Positions 55,169 to 64,000 of a DNA stretch of 64,000 nucleotides are shown piece by piece. Position numbers and translations under genes: made by a program. Origin of the DNA: Sediminicola sp037203765 (GTDB lineage: Bacteria; Bacteroidota; Bacteroidia; Flavobacteriales; Flavobacteriaceae). Within the stretch, counting starts at the first letter, position 1. Each line of letters opens with the position of its first letter. The stretch covers positions 1 to 64,000 of the forward strand of contig NZ_JBBCAS010000009.1 of assembly GCF_037203765.1 (NCBI RefSeq), read 5' to 3'. The notes beneath the pieces are model-generated. The model made no database searches. It was not told where the DNA came from and saw only the letters and a list, made by a program, of their open reading frames with translations.

Positions 55169-56551
55169 ATGGAAACGAAGAAATTTGATGCCATTATCAT
55201 AGGATCCGGTCAGGCCGGTACCCCCTTGGCTTTTAAACTAGCCGATACAGGCATGAAGGTTGCCTTTGTTGAAAAGGAACACTTTGGCGGAACGTGTCTG
55301 AATACCGGATGTACCCCTACCAAAGCGTATGTGGCCAGTGCCCGAAGAATGTATGATACCCATAATGGGGATGCCTTGGGCATTGATATTCCTGCTGGCT
55401 CCAAAACAAACTTAAGCAAGGTTAAAGCGCGAAAAGACAAACTGGTTCAAGATGGCGTACATGGGATAGAAAAAGGGGTGGAAGAAAATGAAAACATCAC
55501 CTACTTTAACGGTACTGCTTCCTTTATTGGAGAAAAGAGCGTTCTTGTCAATGGACTTACGCTTACAGCTGATGAGATCTTTATCAATGTTGGGGGTAGA
55601 CCCAGAATACCCGAAGCATATCAATCCGTGGAGCCGTTGGACAATCAAAGTATTTTGGAACTCACCTCCCTCCCCGAACACCTTGTTATTATAGGGGGCA
55701 GCTATATCGGTCTGGAATTTGGACAGATGTTCAAACGTTTTGGATGTGAGGTGACCATCGTTGAAAAAAATAGCAACATCATAAACCGGGAAGATGACGA
55801 TATTTCAAGATCTATCCAGGAAACCATGGAAAATGAAGGCGTGAATTTTCGTCTCGGAGCCACCTGTCTTGGTGCCAAGAAATTGGATGATGGCAAAATA
55901 TGCGTCAATGTCAACTGTAATCAAGGTGAGCCCCAAGTCATTGGCACCCATGTGCTTTTGGCGATAGGCCGTATTCCCAATACAGATACGCTGAACTTGG
56001 ATAAGGCGGGAATAAAAACCAACGACCAAGGATTTATTCAAGTAAATGATCATCTCGAGACCAACGTTCCCGGTATTTATGCCCTTGGCGATTGCAACGG
56101 AGAAGGAGCCTTTACCCATACAGCATACAATGATTTTGAGATCATCGTCAACAACAAATTAGAGGGAGGCAACAGAAAAGTTTCAGACCGGATCCTGACC
56201 TATGGTCTATTTGTAGACCCCCCATTGGGCCGTGCCGGATTGACCTTGGCCCAAGCCATAAAAACGGGTAGAAACCTATTGGTGGCCAAAAGAGAAATGA
56301 GCAAAATTGCCAGGGCCAAAGAGAAAGGGGAAACAGAAGGATTTATGCGTGTTGTTGTAGATGCTGAGACCAAACAAATAGTGGGAGCCTCCATATTGGG
56401 GGTTGGAGGTGACGAGGTCATCAGTGGTATCCTCAACATCATGACTGCCAAGCAACCCTATACCGTTATCCGGGATTCTGTTCAAATACATCCTACGGTA
56501 AGCGAACTGTTGCCAACATTATTGGGGGCCTTGAAGCCTTTGGAGCAATGA
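55169..56551 (+). CDS. Pyridine nucleotide-disulfide oxidoreductase (mercuric reductase-like)
   Basis: 460 residues. FAD-binding IIIGSGQAGTPLAFKLA, redox-active disulfide GGTCLNTGCTPTK, NAD(P)-binding VIIGGSYIGLEFGQMFKRFG, FAD motif GIYALGDCN and C-terminal IHPTVSELLPTLLG. The fold and disulfide match mercuric reductase and lipoamide dehydrogenase. There is no HMA domain, no C-terminal vicinal Cys pair and no mer gene nearby, so mercury reduction should not be assumed. Single-gene unit. Confidence 0.88.
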   Translation: METKKFDAIIIGSGQAGTPLAFKLADTGMKVAFVEKEHFGGTCLNTGCTPTKAYVASARRMYDTHNGDALGIDIPAGSKTNLSKVKARKDKLVQDGVHGIEKGVEENENITYFNGTASFIGEKSVLVNGLTLTADEIFINVGGRPRIPEAYQSVEPLDNQSILELTSLPEHLVIIGGSYIGLEFGQMFKRFGCEVTIVEKNSNIINREDDDISRSIQETMENEGVNFRLGATCLGAKKLDDGKICVNVNCNQGEPQVIGTHVLLAIGRIPNTDTLNLDKAGIKTNDQGFIQVNDHLETNVPGIYALGDCNGEGAFTHTAYNDFEIIVNNKLEGGNRKVSDRILTYGLFVDPPLGRAGLTLAQAIKTGRNLLVAKREMSKIARAKEKGETEGFMRVVVDAETKQIVGASILGVGGDEVISGILNIMTAKQPYTVIRDSVQIHPTVSELLPTLLGALKPLEQ

Positions 56552-56662
56552 TTAATCTGAAAATGGCCCTTTAACATTCCCTAACTTAGATTTATAATAA
56601 TGTTAACGGAGATTTTCCAACTATTATAGTATATTGACTATGAATCTTAAAACACACATGAC

Positions 56663-56803
56663 ATGGGAATTATAGACGATAAGAGAATTAAGAGAACAGT
56701 AGAACAAAAAAATCCAACCAATCCAACGGGAAACACCAATATTGAAACCAACAAGTTTGATATTGAGGAACCCACTATAAAAGACCAACAGAATAAGAAG
56801 TAA
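56663..56803 (+). CDS. Small hypothetical protein
   Basis: 46 codons from the ATG at 56663 (MGIIDDKRIKRTVEQK) to a TAA. Highly polar, rich in Asn, Lys, Thr and Glu, without Cys or Trp and with no membrane segment. No family recognised. The gap between the oxidoreductase and the next gene would otherwise be empty. The base composition is coding-like, but no clear promoter or ribosome site was found. Confidence 0.4.
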   Translation: MGIIDDKRIKRTVEQKNPTNPTGNTNIETNKFDIEEPTIKDQQNKK

Positions 56804-56840
56804 TTTTTAAGTGTTTTTCCTACCAAAAGGAAATCCTTTA

Positions 56841-57515
56841 TCAAAAAAATTGACTGTACTGCAAGACCCGGAAATCAATGGTATTGAATTTCGGGTCTTT
56901 CTTTTTCAACTCCTTATAAAATGCCAAGCTTCCAACGGCCCTGTTGGCCGCACCCGATGGGGCGGTAAGGGAAACTGTTCTGATGGTCCTTTCCTCCTCC
57001 ATTTTTGTGCGTAATTTGAATTCGTGGATCCGAGGCACTTCATTTGAAATTTGTTTCAAAAGCAAACCATGCTCGTTCAAGTGCCTTCTAAAGAAATATT
57101 CCGGACCATTCTTGCTATTTCCCCCGGTAAAAAGCAAGGTGTGCACCTTAGGATATTTATGGAGCACCCCAAGAACATTTCTTAGTCGGATTTTTTGCAT
57201 TCCCAAATCAGAGGCGTCAATTTTGGAGCGTTCTGAACTGGCCACAATATCGCAAATACCGATTCCCCTATCAATCAAAAAATTTTTCCGTTGCGCCGCA
57301 GCTTCCTCGGTAGTCTCAAATTTCAGATTCAGATTGAAAATACGGTCCAAGATGGGCCATAATTGTCCATCTCTGCTCCCATAGGAAAAGTCCACATCCC
57401 CTTCCTTAAGATCCCCAGTGGTAAATCTAGGTGGGGGTAGCGTACCTACAATCAATTTTGTGACCCCTTCAAACAAAAAAGGTTCGTAAGGATGTGTATG
57501 CAAAAAAGGTTTCAT
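56841..57515 (-). CDS. Uracil-DNA glycosylase superfamily protein
   Basis: 224 residues from the ATG at 57515 (MKPFLHTHPYEPF); a TTG at 57542 is less likely. Contains KLIVGTLPPPRF and SYGSRDGQLWPILDRIF, matching motif 1 and the following helix of UDG-fold enzymes, nearest to family 6 (hypoxanthine-DNA glycosylase) in style. The second motif is probably SLTAPSGAANRA, with Ser where family 1 has His. Substrate not certain. Divergent from the THX gene. Confidence 0.75.
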   Translation of the reverse strand: MKPFLHTHPYEPFLFEGVTKLIVGTLPPPRFTTGDLKEGDVDFSYGSRDGQLWPILDRIFNLNLKFETTEEAAAQRKNFLIDRGIGICDIVASSERSKIDASDLGMQKIRLRNVLGVLHKYPKVHTLLFTGGNSKNGPEYFFRRHLNEHGLLLKQISNEVPRIHEFKLRTKMEEERTIRTVSLTAPSGAANRAVGSLAFYKELKKKDPKFNTIDFRVLQYSQFF

Positions 57516-57685
57516 AGGATCAAATAAGAAAATCCTTCCCAACTATACAAGTAACCGTTTGATTAAATTTGAAAATTCCAAAAACGACTATAAGGTTTAC
57601 GGGTATGAGCGCCAAAAAAATAATGGTATGAGCTTGACCTTGAACTGCGAATTCTTTAATTTTAAGAATCTAAAATAAATGAATT

Positions 57686-57814
57686 ATGGGTAAAGGTGAT
57701 ATCAAATCCAAAAGAGGTAAAATTTCAAATAATTCCTATGGGGCCAGAAGAAAACGCAAAATTAAAAAACGCCCAACCGTTGAGGAAAAAATCAAAATTG
57801 ACAAAAAGAAATAA
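57686..57814 (+). CDS. 30S ribosomal protein THX
   Basis: 42 residues, very basic: MGKGDIKSKRGKISNNSYGA then RRKRKIKKR. The start is the signature of the THX family, a small 30S-associated protein first known from Thermus. TAAATTTG at 57564-57571 fits the -7 box. The stop lies one base from the stop of the convergent lipoprotein gene. Confidence 0.88.
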   Translation: MGKGDIKSKRGKISNNSYGARRKRKIKKRPTVEEKIKIDKKK

Positions 57815-57815
57815 C

Positions 57816-58187
57816 CTAGTCGACCACGAACTTCAACTGTACTTCTCCAGATTCCAACACATTGAGTTCATAAGTATAAAAACCAGGTGAAAGCGGAGTC
57901 TCCCCAACAAAATCGATCGGTTGAAGAATAAAAACACCTTCTTCTCCCGAGGTTATCTTAATATAGTCATAGGTGTAGGCTGTTTCATATTCCAAATAAT
58001 CGGAAAACCCATTGGGCGCCACATTCTCATGGATCTTGTCCTCTCCACCGACCTGTACAGAATCAAAATTTATAGCACTTACGTTCTTTACCCTGATATT
58101 GGCCATGGTAACGGAGTCATCCCTATCACTACAACCCAAACAAACCAACACAACAAGTAATACCGCTGAAATTACTTTCCCCATCAT
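57816..58187 (-). CDS. Small lipoprotein, unknown function
   Basis: 123 residues. Signal peptide with lipobox LVCLGC (Cys at about 19), followed by SDRDDS, so it is probably lipid-anchored, with an acidic flank that could favour surface export in Bacteroidota. The rest is beta-rich (IRVKNVSAINFDSVQV, FYTYELNVLESGEVQL). No family recognised. Convergent with the THX gene. Confidence 0.75.
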   Translation of the reverse strand: MMGKVISAVLLVVLVCLGCSDRDDSVTMANIRVKNVSAINFDSVQVGGEDKIHENVAPNGFSDYLEYETAYTYDYIKITSGEEGVFILQPIDFVGETPLSPGFYTYELNVLESGEVQLKFVVD

Positions 58188-58239
58188 TTGATCATTTAAA
58201 AATTAGTATCAAATAATAAACGTTTTTTGGAAGGATATA

Positions 58240-59001
58240 TTATCGTACAAAAACGGGTTCTTGAACATTTTCGGTGAACTGCTCACTATAGGCATAACCA
58301 TCTACATTGAATGCCTTGATATCTTCCAGAGTCTCAGCATTGTTGTCTACAATAAAGCGCACCATGGATCCTCTTGCCTTTTTGGCAAAAAAGCTGATCA
58401 CCTTGAGTTTGTCATTCTTCCAATCCTTAAAAATAGGAGTAATCACGGGGACCTTGAGGGCCTTTTTATCCAAGGCACTGAAATATTCGTTACTGGCCAG
58501 ATTCACAAACAGTTCATTGTCCACCAATTCTTCGTTCAGGTGAGCCGTCAGCTGTTTTTTCCAAAAATCATAAAGGTTTTTCTTGCTCCCTACTTTTAAT
58601 TGGGTGCCCATTTCCAAACGATAAGGCTGCATCAGGTCCAACGGTTTTAAAATACCATATTGTCCGGATAGAATTCTAAGCTTATCCTGTAAATCCTGCA
58701 GCTTCCCTTCTGGAAGTGAATAGGCATCCATACCGAGATAAACGTCCCCACTGAAGGCATAGATTGCAGGTCTTGCATTTTCCTTGGTAAATGGAATACT
58801 GAATTTTTGGTTCCTTTCCCAGTTCAATTCGGCAAGATTATCCGAAATATCCATTAATTTGGATAAGGCTTTTGGCTTTTTTTTCGCCAATACCGCATTC
58901 AGTGTTTCGGCTTCCTTCAAAAAGACTGGTTGCGTAAATTTATCCGTGGGCAATTCACTTTCAAAATCGAGCGATTTTGCTGGTGATACTACAATTTTCA
59001 T
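58240..59001 (-). CDS. yaaA: Peroxide stress protein YaaA (DUF328/UPF0246)
   Basis: 253 residues, typical length. Family start MKIVVSPAKSLDF, then AIYAFSGDVYLGMDAYSL, LRILSGQYGILKPLDLMQPYRLEMG and a C-terminal FFAKKARGSMVRFI. In E. coli YaaA limits intracellular iron and oxidative damage and binds DNA. Single gene here. Confidence 0.95.
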   Translation of the reverse strand: MKIVVSPAKSLDFESELPTDKFTQPVFLKEAETLNAVLAKKKPKALSKLMDISDNLAELNWERNQKFSIPFTKENARPAIYAFSGDVYLGMDAYSLPEGKLQDLQDKLRILSGQYGILKPLDLMQPYRLEMGTQLKVGSKKNLYDFWKKQLTAHLNEELVDNELFVNLASNEYFSALDKKALKVPVITPIFKDWKNDKLKVISFFAKKARGSMVRFIVDNNAETLEDIKAFNVDGYAYSEQFTENVQEPVFVR

Positions 59002-59106
59002 TCCTTGCTTAAATTAAAATTCCTAAACGAACGGTAAAAATAGGGTCTTCCCTCTAAGGAAGCACCGTAATCCAAATGGACTTTTCAATGATATTATCGA
59101 TGAAAT

Positions 59107-60138
59107 TTATTCTTCCTGGCTATGCTTGGCATATTGACGCCATTTATCTATACAATTTGCCATATCCTCTGGAATCTCAGAGTCGAAACGCATAAATTCT
59201 CCTGACACGGGATGAACAAAACCAAGGGTCTTGGCATGAAGTGCCTGCCTTGGCAAAATCTTAAATGCATTGTCAACAAACTGCTTGTATTTGGTAAAGG
59301 TGGTTCCCTTTAATATTTTCTCGCCCCCATAACGCTCATCGTTGAACAGGGTGTGTCCAATATACTTTAAATGTACCCTGATCTGATGGGTCCTTCCCGT
59401 TTCCAGCTTGCAGGAGATGACCGTAACATAGCCCAAACGCTCCAACACCTTGTAATGGGTCACCGCTTCCTTACCTTGATCGCCCTCAGGAAAAACTTCC
59501 ATCTGGAGTCGGTTTTTAGGGTTTCTGGCAATATGGCCTTCAATAGTACCACTTTCATCCTCCACATTTCCCCAAACCAGTGCAATGTACTCCCTTTCCG
59601 AGGTTTTGTCATGAAACTGTTTGGCCAAATGCGTCATAGCGGCCTCTGTTTTGGCCACCACCAAGAGTCCGGAAGTATCTTTGTCTATACGGTGTACCAG
59701 CCCAGGCCTTTCATCACTGTTCAAGGGCAAGGACTCAATGTGGTGCAGCAGTGCATTGATCAAAGTCCCGGAATAATTTCCGTGACCGGGATGCACCACC
59801 ATTCCCGGAGGTTTGTTCACTACCAAGAGTACTTCATCCTCATAAACGATTTCTAACGGGATATCTTCGGGGGTCAATAAAAACTCATAAGGCGGATGCT
59901 CGAACATTACGCGTACCTCATCCCCAGCCTTTACCTTGTAATTGGACTTTACAATGGAATCATTTACCCAGATATGCCCTTCTTTGGCAGCTTGTTGGAT
60001 TTTGTTCCTCGTGGCATTTTCAATAAAATTCATTAGAAATTTATCTACCCTTAGCGGAACCTGTCCTTTTCCGGCGACAAATTTATAATGTTCAAATAAC
60101 TCATCATCATTCAATTCTGGCCCATGTACCTCTTCCAT
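59107..60138 (-). CDS. rluD: Ribosomal large subunit pseudouridine synthase, RluD family
   Basis: 343 residues. N-terminal S4 domain (about 30-85, LRVDKFLMNFIENATRNKI), then the catalytic domain with HRIDKDTSGLLVVAK (catalytic Asp present) and GRTHQIRVHLKYIGH. It modifies helix 69 of 23S rRNA in the RluD subgroup; other RluA-family targets are possible. 3 bp after the PASTA gene, so co-transcribed. Confidence 0.93.
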   Translation of the reverse strand: MEEVHGPELNDDELFEHYKFVAGKGQVPLRVDKFLMNFIENATRNKIQQAAKEGHIWVNDSIVKSNYKVKAGDEVRVMFEHPPYEFLLTPEDIPLEIVYEDEVLLVVNKPPGMVVHPGHGNYSGTLINALLHHIESLPLNSDERPGLVHRIDKDTSGLLVVAKTEAAMTHLAKQFHDKTSEREYIALVWGNVEDESGTIEGHIARNPKNRLQMEVFPEGDQGKEAVTHYKVLERLGYVTVISCKLETGRTHQIRVHLKYIGHTLFNDERYGGEKILKGTTFTKYKQFVDNAFKILPRQALHAKTLGFVHPVSGEFMRFDSEIPEDMANCIDKWRQYAKHSQEE

Positions 60139-60141
60139 ATG

Positions 60142-60741
60142 TTATTCTTCAAATTCTTCAGATTCATCTTTTATGATTGCCCTTTCTGGTATTTCTCCCC
60201 TTCCACAGACAAGCTCAATTTTGGAAGTCTTTGGCAATTGGTCCCCTGGCTTGATGTATTTCCCTTTAAATCTTATCTCATAGACCATATCCTTACCCAA
60301 TTCCTCGATATAGGTGATACGTTGCACATCAAGACCTACTGCCCTTAATTTAGAGGTAGCATTACGGATGGAATTTTGGATAATATCAGGAACTGTGACC
60401 TTGTTGTAGCCAGAAGGGTTTACGGTAACGTAAATTTTCCTGTTGTACTTCACCTTGTTACCAGCTGGAGGATCTTGTTCTATAATGGAAAATCTTGGGT
60501 ATTCCGGATCGTAATTCGCCGAATCCAACACTTCATATCTTAGATTGTTCTGCTCAATCACATTTCTCATTTCAGAAACCGACAGTTTTGACAGATCGGG
60601 AACAGTGACGAATTCACCGTGATTGGTTGAACTTTTCAACCACTGCATGATTCCAAAGACCAACACCACTGAAACCAATACGGCCAACGCCAGTTGTTTA
60701 AGAAAAACCTTACTTCCCAAAAAACGGAAAAAACCCATCAT
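60142..60741 (-). CDS. PASTA domain membrane protein
   Basis: 199 residues. One N-terminal membrane helix (about 15-33), then two to three PASTA domains (about 40-185) with VTVPDLSKLSVSEMRNVIEQ and KVTVPDIIQNSIRNATSKL. PASTA domains bind peptidoglycan or beta-lactam-like ligands. No kinase domain is attached. Pairing with rluD is common in Bacteroidota. A TATATTTG box at 60769-60762 fits the -7 consensus. Confidence 0.9.
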   Translation of the reverse strand: MMGFFRFLGSKVFLKQLALAVLVSVVLVFGIMQWLKSSTNHGEFVTVPDLSKLSVSEMRNVIEQNNLRYEVLDSANYDPEYPRFSIIEQDPPAGNKVKYNRKIYVTVNPSGYNKVTVPDIIQNSIRNATSKLRAVGLDVQRITYIEELGKDMVYEIRFKGKYIKPGDQLPKTSKIELVCGRGEIPERAIIKDESEEFEE

Positions 60742-60884
60742 AATTTATTTAATAATCCCAACAAATATATGAAACCCAAAGCTTTTTTCTTTACTTTAAA
60801 AAAATGATATTTGTTTTGTTGGCCTAAGTGTATATTGACTCAAGAAATACACCTATCCATCATAAAAAGCATAGCACAATAAAG

Positions 60885-61865
60885 ATGAAAAAGAACATAG
60901 CCATTATCATGGGCGGGTATTCCAGCGAATATAAAATATCCCTTAAGAGTGGAGGGGTTGTCTATACATATTTGGACAAGGATAAATTCAATGCCTATCC
61001 CATCCACATCAGCAAGGACAAATGGGTGCACATAAATGAAAATCAAGATGAATATCCCATCAACAGGAATGATTTCACCTTGGACATGCCTACCGGCAAA
61101 GTGGTGTTCGATTGTGTTTTTAACGCCATTCACGGTACCCCAGGGGAAGATGGATTGATGCAGGGTTATTTTAAATTGATGGGAATCCCACAAACTTCTT
61201 GTGATTATTACCAGGCCGCGCTGACCTTTAACAAAAGGGACCTTTTGAGCGTCCTGAAACCTTATGGCATCAAATCTGCCATATCATATTACCTCAATTT
61301 GGGAGATCCGATCAATGAAGATGAAATTGTCAAAAAAGTTGGTCTACCCTGTTTTGTAAAGGCGAACAAGGCCGGTAGTAGCTTTGGAATTTCCAAAGTT
61401 TACAGCAAGGAAGACCTTTCCGAAGCCATAACAAAAGCATACAAGGAGGATGATGAGATCATCATTGAAAGTTTCCTTGATGGGACTGAAGTTTCCGTAG
61501 GTGTCATCACCTATAAAGGAGAGACCAAGGTTTTGCCCATTACAGAGATCGTTACGGAGAACGACTTTTTTGATTACGAGGCCAAATACGAAGGCAAATC
61601 CAAAGAAATAACGCCTGCCAGAATTTCCAAGGAACAGGAAAAGAAGGTGACGGAAGCGGCAAAGCGCGCTTATGAAGTCCTTAAAATGAAGGGATTCTCC
61701 AGAAGTGAATTCATCTTTGTGGGGGACAAACCTTTTATGTTGGAAATGAATACAACACCGGGCCTCACAGAAGAAAGTATATTGCCACAACAGGCCAGAG
61801 CCGCAGGGATATCCTTGCCCGAGCTCTTTGAGAGCGCTATCATGGAGGCCCTTAAAGAAAAATAA
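60885..61865 (+). CDS. ddl: D-alanine--D-alanine ligase
   Basis: 326 residues from the ATG at 60885 (MKKNIAIIMGGYSSEYKIS); a GTG at 60828 is in frame but gives a non-family start. ATP-grasp fold with GTPGEDGLMQGYFKLMGIPQT, FVKANKAGSSFGISKV and EMNTTPGLTEES. Makes the D-Ala-D-Ala dipeptide of peptidoglycan. 30 bp before coaD. Confidence 0.96.
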   Translation: MKKNIAIIMGGYSSEYKISLKSGGVVYTYLDKDKFNAYPIHISKDKWVHINENQDEYPINRNDFTLDMPTGKVVFDCVFNAIHGTPGEDGLMQGYFKLMGIPQTSCDYYQAALTFNKRDLLSVLKPYGIKSAISYYLNLGDPINEDEIVKKVGLPCFVKANKAGSSFGISKVYSKEDLSEAITKAYKEDDEIIIESFLDGTEVSVGVITYKGETKVLPITEIVTENDFFDYEAKYEGKSKEITPARISKEQEKKVTEAAKRAYEVLKMKGFSRSEFIFVGDKPFMLEMNTTPGLTEESILPQQARAAGISLPELFESAIMEALKEK

Positions 61866-61895
61866 GTACCTTTAAACATTGCAAAACCAACCCTA

Positions 61896-62354
61896 ATGAG
61901 ACGCGCCATATTCCCAGGTTCCTTTGATCCACTTACCCTAGGCCATTATGACATCATACATAGGGGGATCACCCTTTTTGATGAACTTGTTATAGCTATA
62001 GGTATCAATGCCGACAAAAAGTATATGTTCAGCTTGGAAGAAAGAACACAATTCATAAAAGAAGCATTTAAGGATGAGCCAAAGATAAAGGTAATGACCT
62101 ATGAGGGCTTAACGGTGGACTTCTGTCGAAAAATAGATGCCAGCTTTATTTTACGTGGGCTACGGAACCCCGGTGATTTTGAATTTGAAAAAGCTATTGC
62201 GCATACCAATCGTAAACTCTCCGAAATTGAGACCGTTTTTCTATTGACATCTTCCGGCAAATCCTATATAAGTTCTTCCATAGTAAGGGATGTGATCAGA
62301 AACGGTGGGGATTATACCGGTTTGGTACCAGATAGTGTTAGGGTCAGCAAATAA
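61896..62354 (+). CDS. coaD: Phosphopantetheine adenylyltransferase
   Basis: 152 residues. Nucleotidyltransferase motif PGSFDPLTLGHYDII, then FILRGLRNPGDFEFE and the C-terminal SSSIVRDVIRNGG. Penultimate step of coenzyme A synthesis. Follows ddl closely and is probably co-transcribed. Confidence 0.97.
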   Translation: MRRAIFPGSFDPLTLGHYDIIHRGITLFDELVIAIGINADKKYMFSLEERTQFIKEAFKDEPKIKVMTYEGLTVDFCRKIDASFILRGLRNPGDFEFEKAIAHTNRKLSEIETVFLLTSSGKSYISSSIVRDVIRNGGDYTGLVPDSVRVSK

Positions 62355-62630
62355 TCCAAACCTAAAAATATTGACCGCCTTAAAAAAGGGCCTGTTGGAG
62401 TCTTTTTTTTAGATGTTATCTCTAGTTGAATACTGTGGATATCAGCCCAATTGCAAACCTAATACCACTGAACCACAAGTAGGAATATGTAGTATTTTCC
62501 TGCAAATCATCGATCTTTCAAGACAGTACACCTTAGAATTAGGTGCCAACACCACTAGTTTGGTCCGATTCACAACAAACTCTTAGTCAAGACGTAAAAT
62601 CCGTTTACTTTAGTAAGAAATTTCAACTAC

Positions 62631-64000
62631 ATGCTGCGGGAGTCCCAAGTTCAATCCAATAATTACCTCATAAAGCAATTGCCTGGTGCAACGGTTTTTG
62701 TGAACACCAAGTTCGAGGTAGTTCATGCTTCGGATAAATGGATATCTTATTTTGATTTCAATCCTTCCACAGTTTTTGGCAAAACCCTGCACCAACTATT
62801 TTCAAGCGTAGGTCTAGGATGGCAAAAAGCACTTGATGGATGCCTTTTGGGAAATCACAGCGAGGCTCATGTAGAGCGAATTATAGACAAGGACAACACA
62901 GAACGCTGGTTCGAATGGTCCAATATCCCGTGGTATGATGACAAGGAAAATGTCATTGGTGTTATACTGAGCACCGAGGATGTCACCGAAAGGATTTTGA
63001 ACGAATTGAAGCTGGAAAAACTCGAAGTGCTCTTCAAGGAAAAATCTGAAATTGGAAAAATTGGCCACTGGGAATACGATGCCGAAAAAAATGAACTTCT
63101 TTGGTGCAATATTACCAAGGCCATCCACGAGGTACCCATGGATTACATTCCTTCCATTGAGAAGGGCCACACCTTTTACAAGGAAGGCTATAGGGGAGAA
63201 ACCATTGCCAATATGGTCCGTAAGGCCGTAAGCACAGGAGAACAGGTAAGTGGCCGAATTCCATTGGTAACCGCAAAGGGCAAAGAGATATGGGTGTTGG
63301 CTGCGGGCCAACCTATACAAAAAAATGGTGTTTTCATTGGTCTTATTGGAACATGCCAGGATATCACGGAAATAGTAACTGCAGAGGCAAAGACCAAAGA
63401 AAGCGAAGAACTCCTTCGTACCGTATTGGACAATCTGCCCCTTAACGTATACATTAAAGATCTAGAATCCCGAAAAATATTGGTCAATCAATCGGAATGC
63501 GAATACCTGGGAGCGAAAGATCCCAAAGAACTGTTGGGCAAGAGTGATTTTGACCTTTATGATAAAAAGATTGCACAAATTTCAAGAAACGAGGATCTAA
63601 AGGTCCTCAACACCATGAAACCAATCATTGGCAAGGAAACGGTTAATATCACCAAAGATGGCAAGGCCACCTATTTTCTGACCTCAAAAATTCCCTTGAA
63701 GGGACCCGATGGGAAAGCAAATGCTTTGGTTGGATTCAGTTTGGATATTTCCAAACTAAAGCAAAAAGAAGAAGAACTAAGGGATCTGATCAATGTGACT
63801 TCCCTACAGAATAAAAAACTGATCAATTTTGCCCATATCGTTTCCCATAACCTCAGATCTCACACCGCCAATTTTTCCATGTTATTGGATTTTTTGGTCA
63901 ATGAGACCGATGAAGAGGAAAAGCTTAAAATAGTCAATATGTTGACCGACGCCTCAGACAATCTATTGGAAACCTTGGACAATTTAAATGAAGTGGTGGC
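62631..64000 (+). CDS. PAS-domain sensor histidine kinase, 5' part
   Basis: Opens at the ATG at 62631 and runs 456 codons to the window edge without a stop. Three PAS/PAC domains (about 10-120, 135-245 and 260-385) contain TEDVTER, CQDITE and SLDISKLK as PAC ends. A coiled linker and a HisKA-like segment with the phospho-acceptor His in FAHIVSHNLRSH follow. The ATPase domain is beyond the window. No membrane segment, so a cytoplasmic sensor. Confidence 0.9.
   Translation, partial: MLRESQVQSNNYLIKQLPGATVFVNTKFEVVHASDKWISYFDFNPSTVFGKTLHQLFSSVGLGWQKALDGCLLGNHSEAHVERIIDKDNTERWFEWSNIPWYDDKENVIGVILSTEDVTERILNELKLEKLEVLFKEKSEIGKIGHWEYDAEKNELLWCNITKAIHEVPMDYIPSIEKGHTFYKEGYRGETIANMVRKAVSTGEQVSGRIPLVTAKGKEIWVLAAGQPIQKNGVFIGLIGTCQDITEIVTAEAKTKESEELLRTVLDNLPLNVYIKDLESRKILVNQSECEYLGAKDPKELLGKSDFDLYDKKIAQISRNEDLKVLNTMKPIIGKETVNITKDGKATYFLTSKIPLKGPDGKANALVGFSLDISKLKQKEEELRDLINVTSLQNKKLINFAHIVSHNLRSHTANFSMLLDFLVNETDEEEKLKIVNMLTDASDNLLETLDNLNEVV

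Noticed and set aside
55169..56551. Mercury resistance locus
   Set aside because: Only the reductase-like fold is present; there is no HMA domain, no C-terminal Cys pair and no other mer gene.
56647..56844. 65-codon hydrophobic minus-strand ORF
   Set aside because: Its hydrophobicity follows from being antisense to a Lys/Asn-rich frame, and it overlaps the stop region of the glycosylase-like gene without an own start signal.
56866..56905. Hairpin AAGACCCG/CGGGTCTT as a terminator
   Set aside because: It lies inside the coding end of the glycosylase-like gene, has a bulge and is followed by an interrupted T-run.
60828..60884. GTG-started N-terminal extension of ddl
   Set aside because: The extra 19 residues do not resemble the family, whereas the ATG at 60885 gives the normal start.

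Overview
The window reads as chromosomal DNA of a Bacteroidota bacterium, most likely a member of the Flavobacteriaceae. The grounds are a type IX secretion (T9SS) type B cargo gene with its PorP/SprF and OmpA partners, promoters of the Bacteroidota type (TTTG about 19 bp from TAnnTTTG), tRNA genes without encoded CCA, genes mostly lacking Shine-Dalgarno sites, and small proteins such as THX and DUF3467. The genus cannot be fixed from the sequence alone. No insertion sequence, prophage, CRISPR array or rRNA operon was seen.

Region 1 (1-17464, all minus strand) is a cell-surface block. Four large secreted proteins stand one after another. The first is cut by the window edge and carries near-identical 201-bp repeats. 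The other three end in the same short basic tail around NRRIT. All four share one promoter layout: CACAACAT, 26-27 bp, then a -7 box. They are followed by a three-gene operon: a giant Asp-rich, TSP3-repeat protein with a gliding/T9SS type B C-terminal domain, a PorP/SprF-like membrane protein, and a TPR/PD40/OmpA lipoprotein-like partner.

Region 2 (17865-34868) is the translation and transcription core. It holds prfC on the plus strand and, on the minus strand, tRNA-Thr, -Tyr, -Gly, -Thr, tuf, tRNA-Trp, secE, nusG, rplK, rplA, rplJ, rplL, rpoB, rpoC and a DUF3467 gene. It is preceded by hpf, xerC and rpsU. A strong hairpin sits between rplL and rpoB. rpsU has an unusually good Shine-Dalgarno site.

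Region 3 (35060-44315, minus) carries an acyl-CoA dehydrogenase, a ComEA-like helix-hairpin-helix protein, an NSS Na+ symporter with a 51-residue small subunit overlapping it by ATGA, an AGCS Na+ symporter with added periplasmic domains, and an operon of DUF2851, PspC and a K+ channel. A rhodanese gene closes it.

Region 4 (44444-53357, plus) holds a marR-nitroreductase-yceI unit and a complete trp operon (trpEGDCFBA plus a 71-residue membrane protein). The trp operon is preceded by a consensus promoter, an 18-residue leader peptide with three tandem Trp codons, and an intrinsic terminator: a ribosome-mediated attenuator.

Region 5 (53442-64000) is mixed housekeeping: an M20 peptidase, a flavin disulfide reductase, a uracil-DNA-glycosylase-like protein, ribosomal protein THX, a small lipoprotein, yaaA, rluD with a PASTA protein, ddl, coaD, and the start of a PAS-domain histidine kinase that runs off the window.

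The most interesting signals are the shared promoter module and shared C-terminal tail of the surface-protein cluster, the trp leader, and the lipoyl-like domains found in two neighbouring but unrelated Na+ symporters.
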